DNA of 64,000 nt from Collybia mongolica (taxonomy: Eukaryota; Basidiomycota; Agaricomycetes; Agaricales; Clitocybaceae), in contig JAAXNY010000002.1 of assembly GCA_013420905.1 (NCBI GenBank), forward strand, positions 62,001 to 126,000, given 5' to 3'. Positions 1 through 10,154 of the stretch are shown piece after piece. The position numbers were made by a program, and so were the translations under genes. Numbering within the stretch: position 1 is the stretch's first letter; each line of letters starts with the position of its first letter. The notes under the pieces are model-generated. The model ran no database searches, was not told the DNA's origin, and worked only from the letters and a program-made list of their open reading frames with translations.

Positions 1-57
1 GCAAATTAAATAGAAGGAAAGTGGCACAATTGATGTAGATCTTGGCAATATGTGCAG

Positions 58-1872
58 TATGTATGTATCTCTATTTCTCTATATCCATGGCATCCAACTG
101 ATTTCCAGATTGATTTGTGGTGTAGTGGGTGAGTGGCTGTACTTGTCTGCATTCTTGGTGCCAACTGATTTCTGGCTTGATAAATGGTGCAGAATGTAAG
201 TGGTTGTGCTTGTCTGCATCTGTGGGCACAACTCATTTTTGGCTTGATACTGTATATGGTGCAGAATGTGAGTGCCTGTGCTGGTTTGTATTAGTGGGTT
301 GATTTCTGGCTCAATATGTGGTGCAGAATGTGAGTAGCTGGACTTGCCTGTATCTGTGGGCCCAACTCATTTCTGGCTTGATATGTGGTACAGAATGTGC
401 ATGCTGTATTTGTCTGTACCTGAAATCCAAACTCATTTCTGGCTTGATATGTGGTGCAGAATGTAAGTTGCTGTACTTGTCTGCATCTGTAGACCAAACT
501 CATTTCCAGGTTGATATGTGGTACAGGTTGTGAGTGGCTGTGCTTGTCTGCACCTGTGGATCCAACTCATTTCTGGCTTTATATATGGCATAGTTTGTGG
601 GTGGCTGTGCTTGTCTGCATTTGTGGGTCCAACTCATTCTGGCTTGATATGAGGTGTAGTTTGTGAGTAGCTGTGCTTGTCTGCATTTGTGTGCCCAACT
701 CATTTTTGGCTTGATATGTGATGTAGTTTGTAAGTGCCTGTACTTGCTTGTATCTGTGGATCCAACTCATTTCTGGCTTGATATGTGGTACAGCATGTGA
801 GTGCCTGTGCTTGTCTGTATCTGTAGCCTCAACTCATTTAGGTGTGATGTATGCTGCAGGATGTGAGTGCTTGTGCTTGTTTGCATCTGTGGGCCCAACT
901 TATTTCTGTGTTGATATGTGGTACAGTGGGTGAGTAGCTGGACTTGTCTGTATCTGTATGCACAACTCACTTCTGGGTTAATATGTGGTGCAGGATGTGA
1001 GTGCCTCTGCTTGTCTGCATCTGTGGTTCAACTCATTTATAACTTGATATGTGGTGCAGTGGGTGAGTACCTGTACTTGTCTGTATCTGTAGCTCCATTT
1101 TATTTCTGGCTTGATATGTGGTGCAGCATGTGAGTGCCTGTGCTTTTCTGTATCTGTGGGCACAACTCATTTCTGGCTTGACATGGGGTGCAGATAGTGA
1201 GTCCCTGTGCTTGTCTGCATCTGTGGTTCAACTCATTTCTGACTTAATATGTGGTACAGGATGTGAGTGCCTGTACTTGCCTGCATCTGTAGGCCAACTC
1301 ATTTCTGACTTGACATGTGGTGCAGGATGTAAGTGGCTGTGCTTGTTTGCATCTGTGGCCCCAACTCATTTTTGGTTTGGTATATGGTGCAGGATGTGAG
1401 TGCCTGTGCTTGTCTGTAGGCCAAACTCATCCAGATTGATATGTGGTGTAGTGGGTGAGTGGCTGTGCTTGTCTGCATCTGTAGGCCCAACTCATTTCTG
1501 GTGGTGCAGGTTGTAAGTGGTTGTACTTGTCTGTATCTGGGTCCAACTCACTTTGGCTTGATATGTGGTGCAGAATGTGAGTGGCTGTGCTTATCTGCAT
1601 CTCTAACTCCAACTCATTTCTAGCTTGATATATGGTGCAGTGGGTGAGTATTTGTACTTGTCTGTATCTGTGGGCATCCAATTCATTTCTGCTTGATATG
1701 TGGTGCAGAATGTAAGTTGCTGTGCTGATCTACTTCTGTAGCTCCAACTAATTTCTGGCTTGATATGTGGTGCAGGATGTGAGTGCCTGTGGTTGTCTAT
1801 ATCTGTAGGCTCAACTCATTTCTGGCTTGATATATGATGCAGAAGGTTAGTAGCTGTGCTTGTCTGCATTCT
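58..1872 (+). repeat. Tandem array of intron-like ~67-bp units separated by 3-nt 'exons'
   Basis: Degenerate tandem repeat with 28 junctions of the form YAG-NNN-GT. Between junctions lie 27 segments of 55-69 nt, mostly 63-65. Nearly every segment starts with a fungal donor (GTGAGT 18 times, GTAAGT 6, single GTATGT, GTGGGT, GTGCAT, GTTAGT). Nearly every one has a CTNAY branch-like site (mostly CTCAT) about 24 nt before the end, and all end in CAG (23) or TAG (5). The trinucleotide between acceptor and next donor is always exactly 3 nt: aat 7, gat 6, tgg 5, ttt 3, gtt 2, cat 2, tat 1, ata 1, aag 1, with no stop triplet. Positions include 58-60, 126-128, 193-195, 594-596, 1194-1196 and 1843-1845. 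Flanking exons of normal size are not recognised; the array may start before the window. Alternative: a minisatellite with chance splice signals. Confidence 0.85.
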
Positions 1873-2829
1873 GGATCTTTTTACATAACCCACCTGAGCA
1901 ACTCTATACATTGTATGTATTGTCATATCATTGCTAGTATTCTTCCCTCTGCTCAGACTATTTTCTTTCTGACTTAGAAGCTCTTTCCTTCCAATGTTGT
2001 AAAGTCTCTGGAAAACCTGGTCTGCTATTTTTCCATTTATCCAATTATTTAGTATACTTACTCTTATTCAGATACTGAGCTTTCAATCACATCAAGTCAC
2101 TACTCAAGTTGTCCTCTATTCTTGTGGTATGCAGGTCCTATCTGGTGTTTTGGTCATCACATTGATGTTTCTCTTTCCAGCACTGCCACTCATTGCAGAA
2201 CATCTTTCTGTAGTATGGAGTGCCAAATCTGTTACTACTGCTTCAATTACCTTTACTATCAATCTATATCAATGCTCTGCATCCTACCACAAGGTCAACA
2301 AGGCAGTCAGTAACCTGGTCTTTAAATATCATGGGTTAGCTTTTGGCTTGCTAATGTAAACCTTCACTCTCAATACTATTGTAAATTATTAATACTTCTA
2401 TGTCAGGAATTCAAATGCAGCTGTTGAAAAGCTTTTACCAACCATCTTTGAAAGCAGATTGGGTGAACTTGATTCATATATTTACATATTCCTAAGTACT
2501 CATTTTTTTAACTTTCCCTTTTTTTAACAGATAAGGCTGATCTGTGAGGCCTGGATTTAGGACTTCAATAGGTAGAAATAATAGATAGAAATGAGTGTTT
2601 TATTATGAAAGGTTACCTATATCTCAGCTGTTGTATTGTTGGGTTCAATTTTAGCTTCATTTTCTATATGTTAGCAATGCAATCATAGTCACTACAGAAT
2701 ATCAGAGACTAAAGAAATAGAGAGTAGAGGAGATGTAAAAGGAGCATATATGCACCCCATGTCTAGTTGCTCAGATACACCTTGCATTATTGTATAAACT
2801 CTCATATGCTGCTGTATACCTCAAGACTA
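1873..2829. other. AT-rich stretch, no gene recognised
   Basis: Follows the intron-like array. Two overlapping short ORFs at 2122-2359 have no recognisable family. A possible acceptor (YAG near 1955 or 1975) could close the last donor of the array at 1846, but no coding continuation is clear. A short piece at about 2755-2829 resembles sequence near 28710 and 50390, so this is partly repeat-derived. Confidence 0.5.
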
Positions 2830-3065
2830 CACTGTGCACCTGGTGGGGGTGGTTTTTCCTAAGTTTAGTGGATGAAATTAAGGGGTATGAAAATAGGATG
2901 AAATTTCATCTCACATATTTCATCCTTTAAGAGGGTGAAATTGTACTGTTAAAATACCATCTATTAATGGAATGAAAATCATCCCATAAAGGGTGAATTA
3001 TATGGGATGATTTTCATCTAATAAAAGGAGTGAATTTCATCCCATACAAGGGTGAGTTCTGGGGG
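2830..3065 (+). repeat. A-type CACTGTG terminus with subterminal repeats (fragment)
   Basis: Begins CACTGTGCACCTGGTGGGGG, the same terminus as at 5130, 45105 and (inverted) 44772. It is followed by repeated GGGATGAA / TTCATCCC motifs, which I read as subterminal repeats of the CACTA/Plavaka-like family described at 34-50 kb. No partner end is identified, so this is treated as a fragment. Confidence 0.6.
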
Positions 3066-3415
3066 GGGGAGGAAGGAGGCCTTTGTAGGTCATTTCACAA
3101 AGTTTAGAGCAGCTCCATGTATGTTACTCCAAAAATAATTATGCTTTGTGTATCAATAGAGCTGTCCTGCATAGGCACTACCTGGCCTTGAGAGCTATGC
3201 AGCAATCAACCTGAAGAAATGGTTCAAACATTGTCTACAGAAGAAACCAAGTAAACCATAGTAATGAGTTAACACAAACATATCCATCCTATATAAATAT
3301 ATTTCAGGTGCCTCAACTTCAACATTAAAAAAGGAAACAATGATTATTTAGGGTAGAAAAGATGTTTGTAGATGAAGGAATGTATAATATGTAGTGTATG
3401 GGATAAATGCTTATA
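3066..3415. other. Intergenic, nothing recognised
   Basis: AT-rich sequence between a transposon-end fragment and the first Tc1-type element. No ORF or repeat structure of note was seen. Confidence 0.5.
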
Positions 3416-5023
3416 CAGTGGCTCAAAAAACTGCCCCAATGTTTGTACATTTTTGAAAGATCAATATGGTATGAAGTGCTGACATAAGCAGGGGACCTGG
3501 GGTAATTATGTAAGATACTATGACATCGTGGCTTTCCAATGGACCCTGGATCATGTGATTTGGATCAAAACCCATTAAGCTATAGGCCAAACAAAATGAT
3601 TACTCATTGGGGCAGTTTTTTGACCCTCTATTAATTTTCTATCTAATACTTTGTATGACCACCTTTTGCCTTTATAACTGCTTGTATCCGCCTGGGCATA
3701 CTTTCTATCAGGTTTTGGCATACCTCTGGTGGAATTTCACCCCACTCTTCAGCCAATCTATCCCACAACTCATGTACTCCTTTGGGTGGTGTCGGATATT
3801 CTTTAAGACGGCGCTTGAGATGTTCCCAAAGGTGTTCTATTGGATTCATGTCAGGGGATTGGGCAGGCCAGCCAAGGACTTGAATGTTGTTGTCTTCAAA
3901 CCACTGTGTGGCCAGTCCAGATGTGTGTTTGGGGTCGTTATCTTGCTGAAAGTAGCGCTCGCCATCCACCATTTCCAACTTCTCAAAACTTTCCTGAACT
4001 CCACTCTCCAAAATTTCACAGTATTGAACCTTGTCCATGTTCCCCTGCACCTCTATGAGCTTTCCCACTCCATTCCACCCCATACAACCCCATACCATGA
4101 GGTTTCCTCCTCCTCCATGTTTGACAGTAGGTGATGTTGTTCTATCAGATGGTGGTTCTCCCCTTTGTTTCCAGACATAAACCTTTCCATCTGACCCAAT
4201 CCTATTGATTTTGGTCTCATCTGTCCATAGAACCCTTTTCCAGTCCTCCACAGTCCAGCTTTCATGATATTTTGCAAACTGGAGACGCCGGATGCGATGG
4301 GCTCGTTTGAGAAGAGGAGCTTTCCTCTTTGTAGCAGCATAAAATTGATTTTCCTTGAGTGCATTTCTGACTGTCTGGGGTGTGACAGGATTGGGAATGA
4401 TGCCATTGATGAATTGGGTAGCCTGAACTGCATTATCAAGCTTCCCTGACTTGATTTGACGAATAATTGACTGTTTGTCACAAACAGACAGCTTGGAGGG
4501 GCGGCCACCAAGGTTGTTTTCTTTGTTTCCATCCACATCTTTGCTGATCCTACTGATGGTACCCTTCCCTAGACCAGTTTTCTCCTTGATTTGACGCTGA
4601 GAATAGCCCTCATTGAGGAGAGAAACAACAGTATTGTGCTGAGCAGTAGAAATGGCTTTCATGATGGTGGTAAGAGGTCAAGAAGATGATTGAACCAATT
4701 CCAACATGTCAAATTGATACAAATAAAGTCACATGACATTGTTTATTCTTCCCACAGTCCATAATGTTCTTGCATTGGATCATAAATGCCAGAATAATGG
4801 AAAATAAGATAAGGGTCAAAAAACTGCCCCAATAAGTAACCATTTTGTTTGGCTTATAGCTTAATGGATATTGATCCAAATCACATGATCCAGGGTCCAT
4901 TGGAAAGCCACGATGTCATAGTATCTTACATAATTACCCCAGGTCCCCTGCTTATGTCAGCACTTCATACCATATTGATCTTTCAAAAATGTACAAACAT
5001 TGGGGCAGTTTTTTGAGCCACTG
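3416..5023 (-). mobile_element. Intact Tc1/mariner-type transposon, copy 1
   Basis: A 1,608-bp element flanked by the TA target duplication (3414-3415 and 5024-5025). It has long terminal inverted repeats of about 211 bp (3416-3626 and 4813-5023). Each TIR is itself bounded by inverted copies of a short motif: TCAAAAAACTGCCCC on the outside and GGGGCAGTTTTTTGA on the inside. It encodes one uninterrupted transposase on the minus strand. Outer ends read CAGTGGCTCAAAAAACTGCC. The same terminus starts another element at 63946, and a related family member is at 26667-28284. Confidence 0.93.
3643..4662 (-). CDS. Tc1-type DDE transposase, copy 1
   Basis: 339-aa transposase that would excise and reinsert its element at TA sites in the nucleus. 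The N-terminal part (about residues 5-120) is helix-turn-helix rich, with a first motif like SLLNEGYSQRQIKEKTGLG, a GGRPSKL hinge and a second HTH-like segment. The C-terminal catalytic domain shows LWTDETK (first Asp, about residue 149), FQQDNDPKH (second Asp) and SPDMNPIEHLW (Glu). Second Asp and Glu are separated by 34 residues, the DD34E arrangement of Tc1. Length is normal for the family and there are no breaks, so it may be active. It fills most of the space between the two TIRs and is the only gene of the element. The homologue at 27027-28046 has the same length and clearly the same fold but is diverged. Confidence 0.95.
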   Translation of the reverse strand: MKAISTAQHNTVVSLLNEGYSQRQIKEKTGLGKGTISRISKDVDGNKENNLGGRPSKLSVCDKQSIIRQIKSGKLDNAVQATQFINGIIPNPVTPQTVRNALKENQFYAATKRKAPLLKRAHRIRRLQFAKYHESWTVEDWKRVLWTDETKINRIGSDGKVYVWKQRGEPPSDRTTSPTVKHGGGGNLMVWGCMGWNGVGKLIEVQGNMDKVQYCEILESGVQESFEKLEMVDGERYFQQDNDPKHTSGLATQWFEDNNIQVLGWPAQSPDMNPIEHLWEHLKRRLKEYPTPPKGVHELWDRLAEEWGEIPPEVCQNLIESMPRRIQAVIKAKGGHTKY

Positions 5024-5129
5024 TATATATATCAATCTACATTATACACCTGAGCCATTGATTGACTTTGGTCAATAATTGCCCACTTGCTATGGTCTTT
5101 AATCTGACCAACTAAACATTGTACTTGAT
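5024..5129. other. Short spacer
   Basis: AT-rich sequence between the Tc1-type element and an A-type transposon terminus; nothing else seen. Confidence 0.4.
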
Positions 5130-5925
5130 CACTGTGCACCTGGTGGGGGAGGTTTATCCCCCACTTAATGGATGAAAGCAGCATTTCCTAAGTTTAGTGG
5201 ATGAATCTAAAGGGTATGAAATTGGGATCAAATTTCTTTCCAGATATTTCATCTCTTGAGAGGATGAATTTCTGCTCTTATAATTTCAGAAATTTTCATC
5301 CCTTAGTGGTGTGAACTTTCATCCCATTAGAGGTGAATTATATGGGACAATTTTAATCCAGTGAAAAAGAGGGGAATTTCATCCTATAAAGGGTGGGTTT
5401 TATTAGATGATTTTAATCTATTAGAGAGTGAACTTTCATCCCATAAAAGGTGGAATATGTGGGATGATTTAAGTTCAGCATAGAAGGTACACAAATAGTG
5501 GGTTTATGCTGTACTTTACACTGAGCCACATGTTTGTGGACTCACTTACTTTTCTTTACTATTATAAATTACTTACTTTGTTTCTTACTGACAATTCTAT
5601 ATAGATTGATAGTAATACTATATATTGATACTAAATACCATACATGATAGTAAATACTTAATTTAATATAGGCGGGGGCACCTGCCACCCCCATCATCCT
5701 CATCGCCATTGTTTTCGGCACCAGGTGGTGTAGGATGGGCCCCCATGGCATCATCAGTGGCCTGGGTAGCAGTGGCAGTGGCACTGGCATGGTCCAGTAC
5801 TGGCCGCTTTTTTTGCCATTGTCCCCATTGTCCTTGTTGTCCTTGTGGTGGTGCCCATGGCATTGTCAGTGGCCCGGGTAGCCTGGCTTCTTGAGCAATG
5901 TTACAAGTTCTTTAGTTTACTAAAG

Positions 5926-6809
5926 ACGAGTTCTTTATCAACCCAGTTTTCGGGCAGAAAGGTGATTCACTCATTCATTCATTCATTCATTCATTGATTA
6001 ATATTTCAACACCGTGGGAAAATATTTCCATAATGGGATTTTTCTTCTCTTATGGCTTTTTACAGCATTTCTCCACAAATACAAAGTATTGTGACATAAT
6101 TTGCATGTATTTGGGATGCTTACATAATGCCTTTGATGATGCCATCCAAATTATGCATATCTAATATTTCAAAGCATTGTGTTTCAAAATTTATTTTGTG
6201 ATTTTCTCCATAACCAGTAAAGCTATTAACTTTGTTTTTATATGTTTGGAATATACAAACATGGCTCTACAATTTCCTTGTTGAGCACATTTTTCCCACA
6301 GTCTATTTTGAGCGAAATATTAGAAATGTCCAGATTCAGCTAGTTTTGAAGGTCTGTGTATTATACCAAAGATGAACAAACATCTTATAACAACAATGAC
6401 CCTGACCAAACATGACCCTTGTGGGAAATTATCCTAAACATTGGAAAAATCAACAACTACTACTATATTTACCTGAAATACAAAGAGGATTGAATTCTCT
6501 ATTTATTGACATATGTCACATGATCTATTCCATCACATAAGCATACCAAATACATGACAACAATCTGAATGCTCATTTAGTGTCCATGATCCTGGGAAAA
6601 GTAAGTTCTGATGGTTTTTGTGCACAGGCAATGCTTGTTTGCTTGGTAACATTTTCCCATGGTCACATGACCTTTATAAACTATCATCTACATTGTTTCT
6701 AGTCATTTACAACTTCCTGAATGTGGAATGGACTTATTTCTCCTAAGAAAAGAAATAAAGAACAAGTACCTGCCACACAGTGTGTTGGCCTGGCCCACTC
6801 CACCCAAGT
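5926..6809 (+). repeat. Dispersed repeat D, copy 1
   Basis: About 880 bp, present again in inverse orientation at 29068-29938. It starts near CGAGTTCTTTATCAACC and ends near CCCACTCCACCCAAG. It includes an (ATTC)n run at about 5968-5995, where the other copy has (AATC)n. No coding capacity is seen. Ends are not inverted repeats. Confidence 0.75.
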
Positions 6810-6835
6810 CAGGTGTTGGGGTGGAGGCCTTGCCA

Positions 6836-6970
6836 GTAACTGTTGTAGTATGATATCATTAGTCTGGGGATCATCATTAATAGGAGAAGTAATTGTAAAT
6901 TTGGGACTTGCACAACCCGAGCCTAATCAGGGGCACTTGGTGTTAACTACTGGAAGAAATGGGACACCGT
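6836..6970 (+). repeat. Old gypsy LTR, left fragment
   Basis: Matches an internal part of the young gypsy LTR (its 7200-7335 region) but with substitutions, many of them CpG to TpG or CpA. It stops exactly at CACCGT, where the young element is inserted, and continues at 21196. The first ~235 bp of this old LTR are missing. Confidence 0.85.
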
Positions 6971-8186
6971 TGATAGGGCCCGAAATTGTTTGCACTTATA
7001 AAGTCGACAAGTAAGGCTATTAGTGTCATTTCTAATAACCAAGTAAGCGGTAATAAAGGATTAGAGTCGAGCTCCAAGACGGCTAATCAGAGTGAACTAG
7101 TCTAATGGATAATACACTATCAGTACAGAGGACTATGAGTACGGTCTATTATTAGTCCTATTCACCATGCCCGGTTACAACCTCGGTGTCTTAGTTCATA
7201 AGTAACCGTTGTAGTATGATATCATTAGTCCGGGGATCATCATTAATAGGAGAAGTAATTGTAAATTCGGGACTTGCACAACCCGATCCTAGTCAGGGGT
7301 ACTTGGTGTTAACTACCGGAAGCGACGGGACACCGTGAATAACAACAGGGACAATCAGGGGGAGTAAACGACAGTGCCGCGCTGTTTTAAATAACAAAGC
7401 GCGCGGTCGGGACTTGATAAGAGTTTAGCCCGCTCTTTCAATATTTGATAAGTAACCAGTAAACGACATAATTGGCACGCGTGGCGCGCGCGCCAAGCTG
7501 TAGTAGACGCGTCGGTATTGAATACAGATCCTTGGCACACGGGAGCGCGGTTCCGTGTAAAATTTACAATTCCGTATGATATTTAGTTTGTACATTATAA
7601 ATAGACTGTAGATGAGTAGTGCTAAGGTAAGGAATCTTGCCCCCACTTCGCGCGACTATAGAGTATACAAATCACATTTGTTAAAACACTATTGCGTGCC
7701 CGAATTAAGGATCAGATTGCTTCAACGTGTCTTGATTGGAATTGATTGGAGAACCACAGAATTAAAGAAACTTAGTTCACTTGGAACTTAGTACCGTATT
7801 GTCCGTTGGAATTACTAGGCACTTGGCCTTAGTGCACTTGGCACTGTATTGTTTGATAAGTCGCTTGGACTTATAGATCCGCTTGGGATCACTAATAATT
7901 GAACGTACACTTGGTACTCAGTCTATTGGATCGAGAGATATTATAAATATACCTAGCAGGTTTTTGAACCTGTGTTGAAGCTTTTGTCTAAATCGAACCC
8001 GTCGAGAGATCATTGGAAAGGGCTTTGGCTAGTACTATTCAAAGCTTAGTGCTTCTAAGCACTTGAACCCGAACTCAAAACAGGCGATTCCTACTGTTCG
8101 TGTGTTGATTGTTAGGTTTGGTGTGTGTGTGAGAGAGATTACATTTCATAGCATCAGCGCACTTATAGCCCAGGAGCCCCCTTTCA
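6971..8186 (+). repeat. 5' LTR of gypsy element
   Basis: 1,216 bp, TG...CA ends, essentially identical to the 3' LTR. It contains the TATA element at 7595-7605 and would supply the promoter for the genomic RNA. Confidence 0.95.
7595..7605 (+). promoter_or_regulatory. TATA box in 5' LTR
   Basis: TTATAAATAGA. The same sequence is kept in the 3' LTR (20604-20614), and TATAAATAGACTG is conserved in the otherwise decayed old LTR (about 21457). That conservation supports a core promoter role. Confidence 0.6.
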
Positions 8187-8188
8187 TC

Positions 8189-8206
8189 TGGAGCCCACCG
8201 CGAGGG
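8189..8206 (+). promoter_or_regulatory. Candidate primer binding site
   Basis: Begins TGG two bases after the LTR end (TGGAGCCCACCGCGAGGG). Position and first three bases fit a tRNA-primed start of minus-strand DNA synthesis. The tRNA is not identified. Confidence 0.55.
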
Positions 8207-8642
8207 TTCAGAGTTTTTGAATAGTCTAAAGAGAGCATCTTTCTTTGAAAAATATTATACCAAGACAAGTAACGTCGTCTACAAATTGAAGTAGAGCGGA
8301 GAAAGTTTAGTCAATCTGTCTCAAGAGCCACGCCCACAAGCCAGCTCGTCAAACAGACTAACTAATCAGCCACTTGCAAGACAAGTAGCTACAAAAACGC
8401 GGCAGACTAAAAATTCGCAAAACGCTGGAGTAACAGAGTCGTTACCACCTCCTAGGCGAGCGCGCACACGAGGATCTTCACAACCAGCCTTTGGATCTTC
8501 AGGACCAAGGCAAGTATTTAGAACTCCAGAGCCCTTAGGAAACATATCGACTACTAGTAAACCAGTAGCGCGCGGAAGATCGTCCGTAGTAAACCCAGTA
8601 GTAAACCCGAACTCGTTAGCTACTCAGAACCGTTCAGTAATC

Positions 8643-10154
8643 ATGACTGAACCCCCTCGTAAATATATGCCCCAACCAGGCGTCCGTGATGCACCAGTAT
8701 TCAAAGGAAAAGAGCCCACGGGTTTAATCCGGTTTCTGGAGCGAATGGAGGTCCTATGGAAGGAGTGTAACATTACAAATGATGAAGAAAAGAAGTTAAT
8801 GTTAGGAAAATACGCAGACCTACAATCAGAGAATGAGTGGAGGGCATTAGACCACTATAAGACAGGCACTTGGACGGATTTCAAGACAGAGTTGATCTCT
8901 AGTTATCCGGAAGCACTCGATCAAGTAGAAGGATCAGTGGCCAAGTTAGAAGCAGTGTGTTGCGCCAACCCACGTATTGGAGTAACCGATGAGGCCGCGC
9001 TGAAAAAGCTGAAGCGTGAATTCAAAGCAGAATCTATTAAACTCTTGGGAGTTAGGCCACCTATTATCTCTAACCGAGAATTAGTTACCAAGTTCTTGGG
9101 GTGTCTAGACGAAGTCTTCAGATCCCAAGTACAAGGAAGGCTAACCCTGCTAGGGAATAATCAGTCTAATGCTACACAGGCAGGACAAGCCATTGCTACA
9201 AACAACCGAGCAGATCCTAATACTATTGCCGAAGCCGCCGCGCTCGCGCGACGAAAAGGGGATCAGTACGATCTGGAGGAAGTTATAGCAACTGCAATCA
9301 GCATTTCTGAAGGTGTAGCCAACATGAATATTCCAGACACAAATAGATCGTTTATAACATCCGTAACAGCAACTGCAGCGCCCAAAATCAAAGTAGAGAT
9401 GGATGAAATAAAACAACAAATAGTTAATTTGTTAGACCGTCTCCAAGTAAATGAGAAGAATACGAGGAGTGGATTCGAGGATGTAATGAAAGCGCTTCAA
9501 CAAGCAACTGTTCAGAACCATGCCACGAATAGCGCACCCCAGCAGCATCAGTATCAGAATCAGTACGGAAAGCCTAAAGAAGGACAACCGCAAAGACCAA
9601 ATGCGTATAAATGTCACTACTGTTTTACACCCGGACACTTCATAATGGCCTGTCCCGAGAAACAGAAACATTTTGAGGAAGGGAAAATAAAAACCAACGC
9701 AAATGGAGGAATATGCTTACCAGACGGATCATATATTCCAAGAGAACCAGAAACGGTATCATTGAAAGATAAAGTGGAACACTTCCATTCAAAGAAGGTA
9801 GCGGCCCTTTATTACGGAGATGTCACGGAAGGACCCGCTCCAGGAGTATTGTCCGTTATGCAGTCACATAATGCAGTAGACAATAGTAATGACATTGGAA
9901 CCTTGAAAGCCATAATGGCACAAATGGCACAATTTCAAGCGCAACAAATGTTAGGACAACAGGGCGCGCAAACTGCGTTGCCAGTACCGCCTCAGATGCA
10001 GAAACAGGAATATATAAATAATAACTATAATCCTACGGCAAAGAGCGCGCCGAATCCTGACATAGTAGCCTTACAAGCACAAATGAGTACTTTATTAGGG
10101 CAGGTAGCAGAACTCAATAACCAAAACAAGGTTAAAGAGTCGGGTTTCAATTAG
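8643..10154 (+). CDS. gag: Gag polyprotein of gypsy element
   Basis: 503-aa structural protein expected to form the virus-like particle. The first ~220 residues resemble a fungal gypsy capsid region (for example VFKGKEPTGLIRFLERME near the start). A middle segment is predicted coiled coil (about residues 245-285). A single zinc knuckle, CHYCFTPGHFIMAC (CX2CX4HX4C), lies near residue 325 and would bind genomic RNA. The C-terminus is rich in Gln, Met and Ala. The frame ends with TAG at 10152-10154. Directly before it is the heptamer G GGT TTC in the gag frame, and the -1 frame is open into the next ORF, so expression of the downstream ORF by -1 frameshifting is likely. No internal stops. Confidence 0.9.
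   Translation: MTEPPRKYMPQPGVRDAPVFKGKEPTGLIRFLERMEVLWKECNITNDEEKKLMLGKYADLQSENEWRALDHYKTGTWTDFKTELISSYPEALDQVEGSVAKLEAVCCANPRIGVTDEAALKKLKREFKAESIKLLGVRPPIISNRELVTKFLGCLDEVFRSQVQGRLTLLGNNQSNATQAGQAIATNNRADPNTIAEAAALARRKGDQYDLEEVIATAISISEGVANMNIPDTNRSFITSVTATAAPKIKVEMDEIKQQIVNLLDRLQVNEKNTRSGFEDVMKALQQATVQNHATNSAPQQHQYQNQYGKPKEGQPQRPNAYKCHYCFTPGHFIMACPEKQKHFEEGKIKTNANGGICLPDGSYIPREPETVSLKDKVEHFHSKKVAALYYGDVTEGPAPGVLSVMQSHNAVDNSNDIGTLKAIMAQMAQFQAQQMLGQQGAQTALPVPPQMQKQEYINNNYNPTAKSAPNPDIVALQAQMSTLLGQVAELNNQNKVKESGFN

Noticed and set aside
6..1681. Many overlapping ORFs on both strands in the 58-1872 array
   Set aside because: They repeat the same short peptide because the DNA unit repeats; unit lengths are often not multiples of three and the frames change between units. 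The splice-signal pattern explains the structure better.
58..1872. CRISPR-like repeat array
   Set aside because: The repeat part is ~64 nt and degenerate, the 'spacer' is 3 nt, and everything else in the window is fungal.
5130..5480. Pairing the A terminus at 2830 rather than 5130 with the B terminus at 24770
   Set aside because: The sequence following 5130 continues co-linearly with E2 (TTACTATTATAAATTACTTAC and onward), while that following 2830 does not.
9150..9671. Minus-strand ORFs opposite gag
   Set aside because: Shadows of the gag frame; no splice signals or family match.
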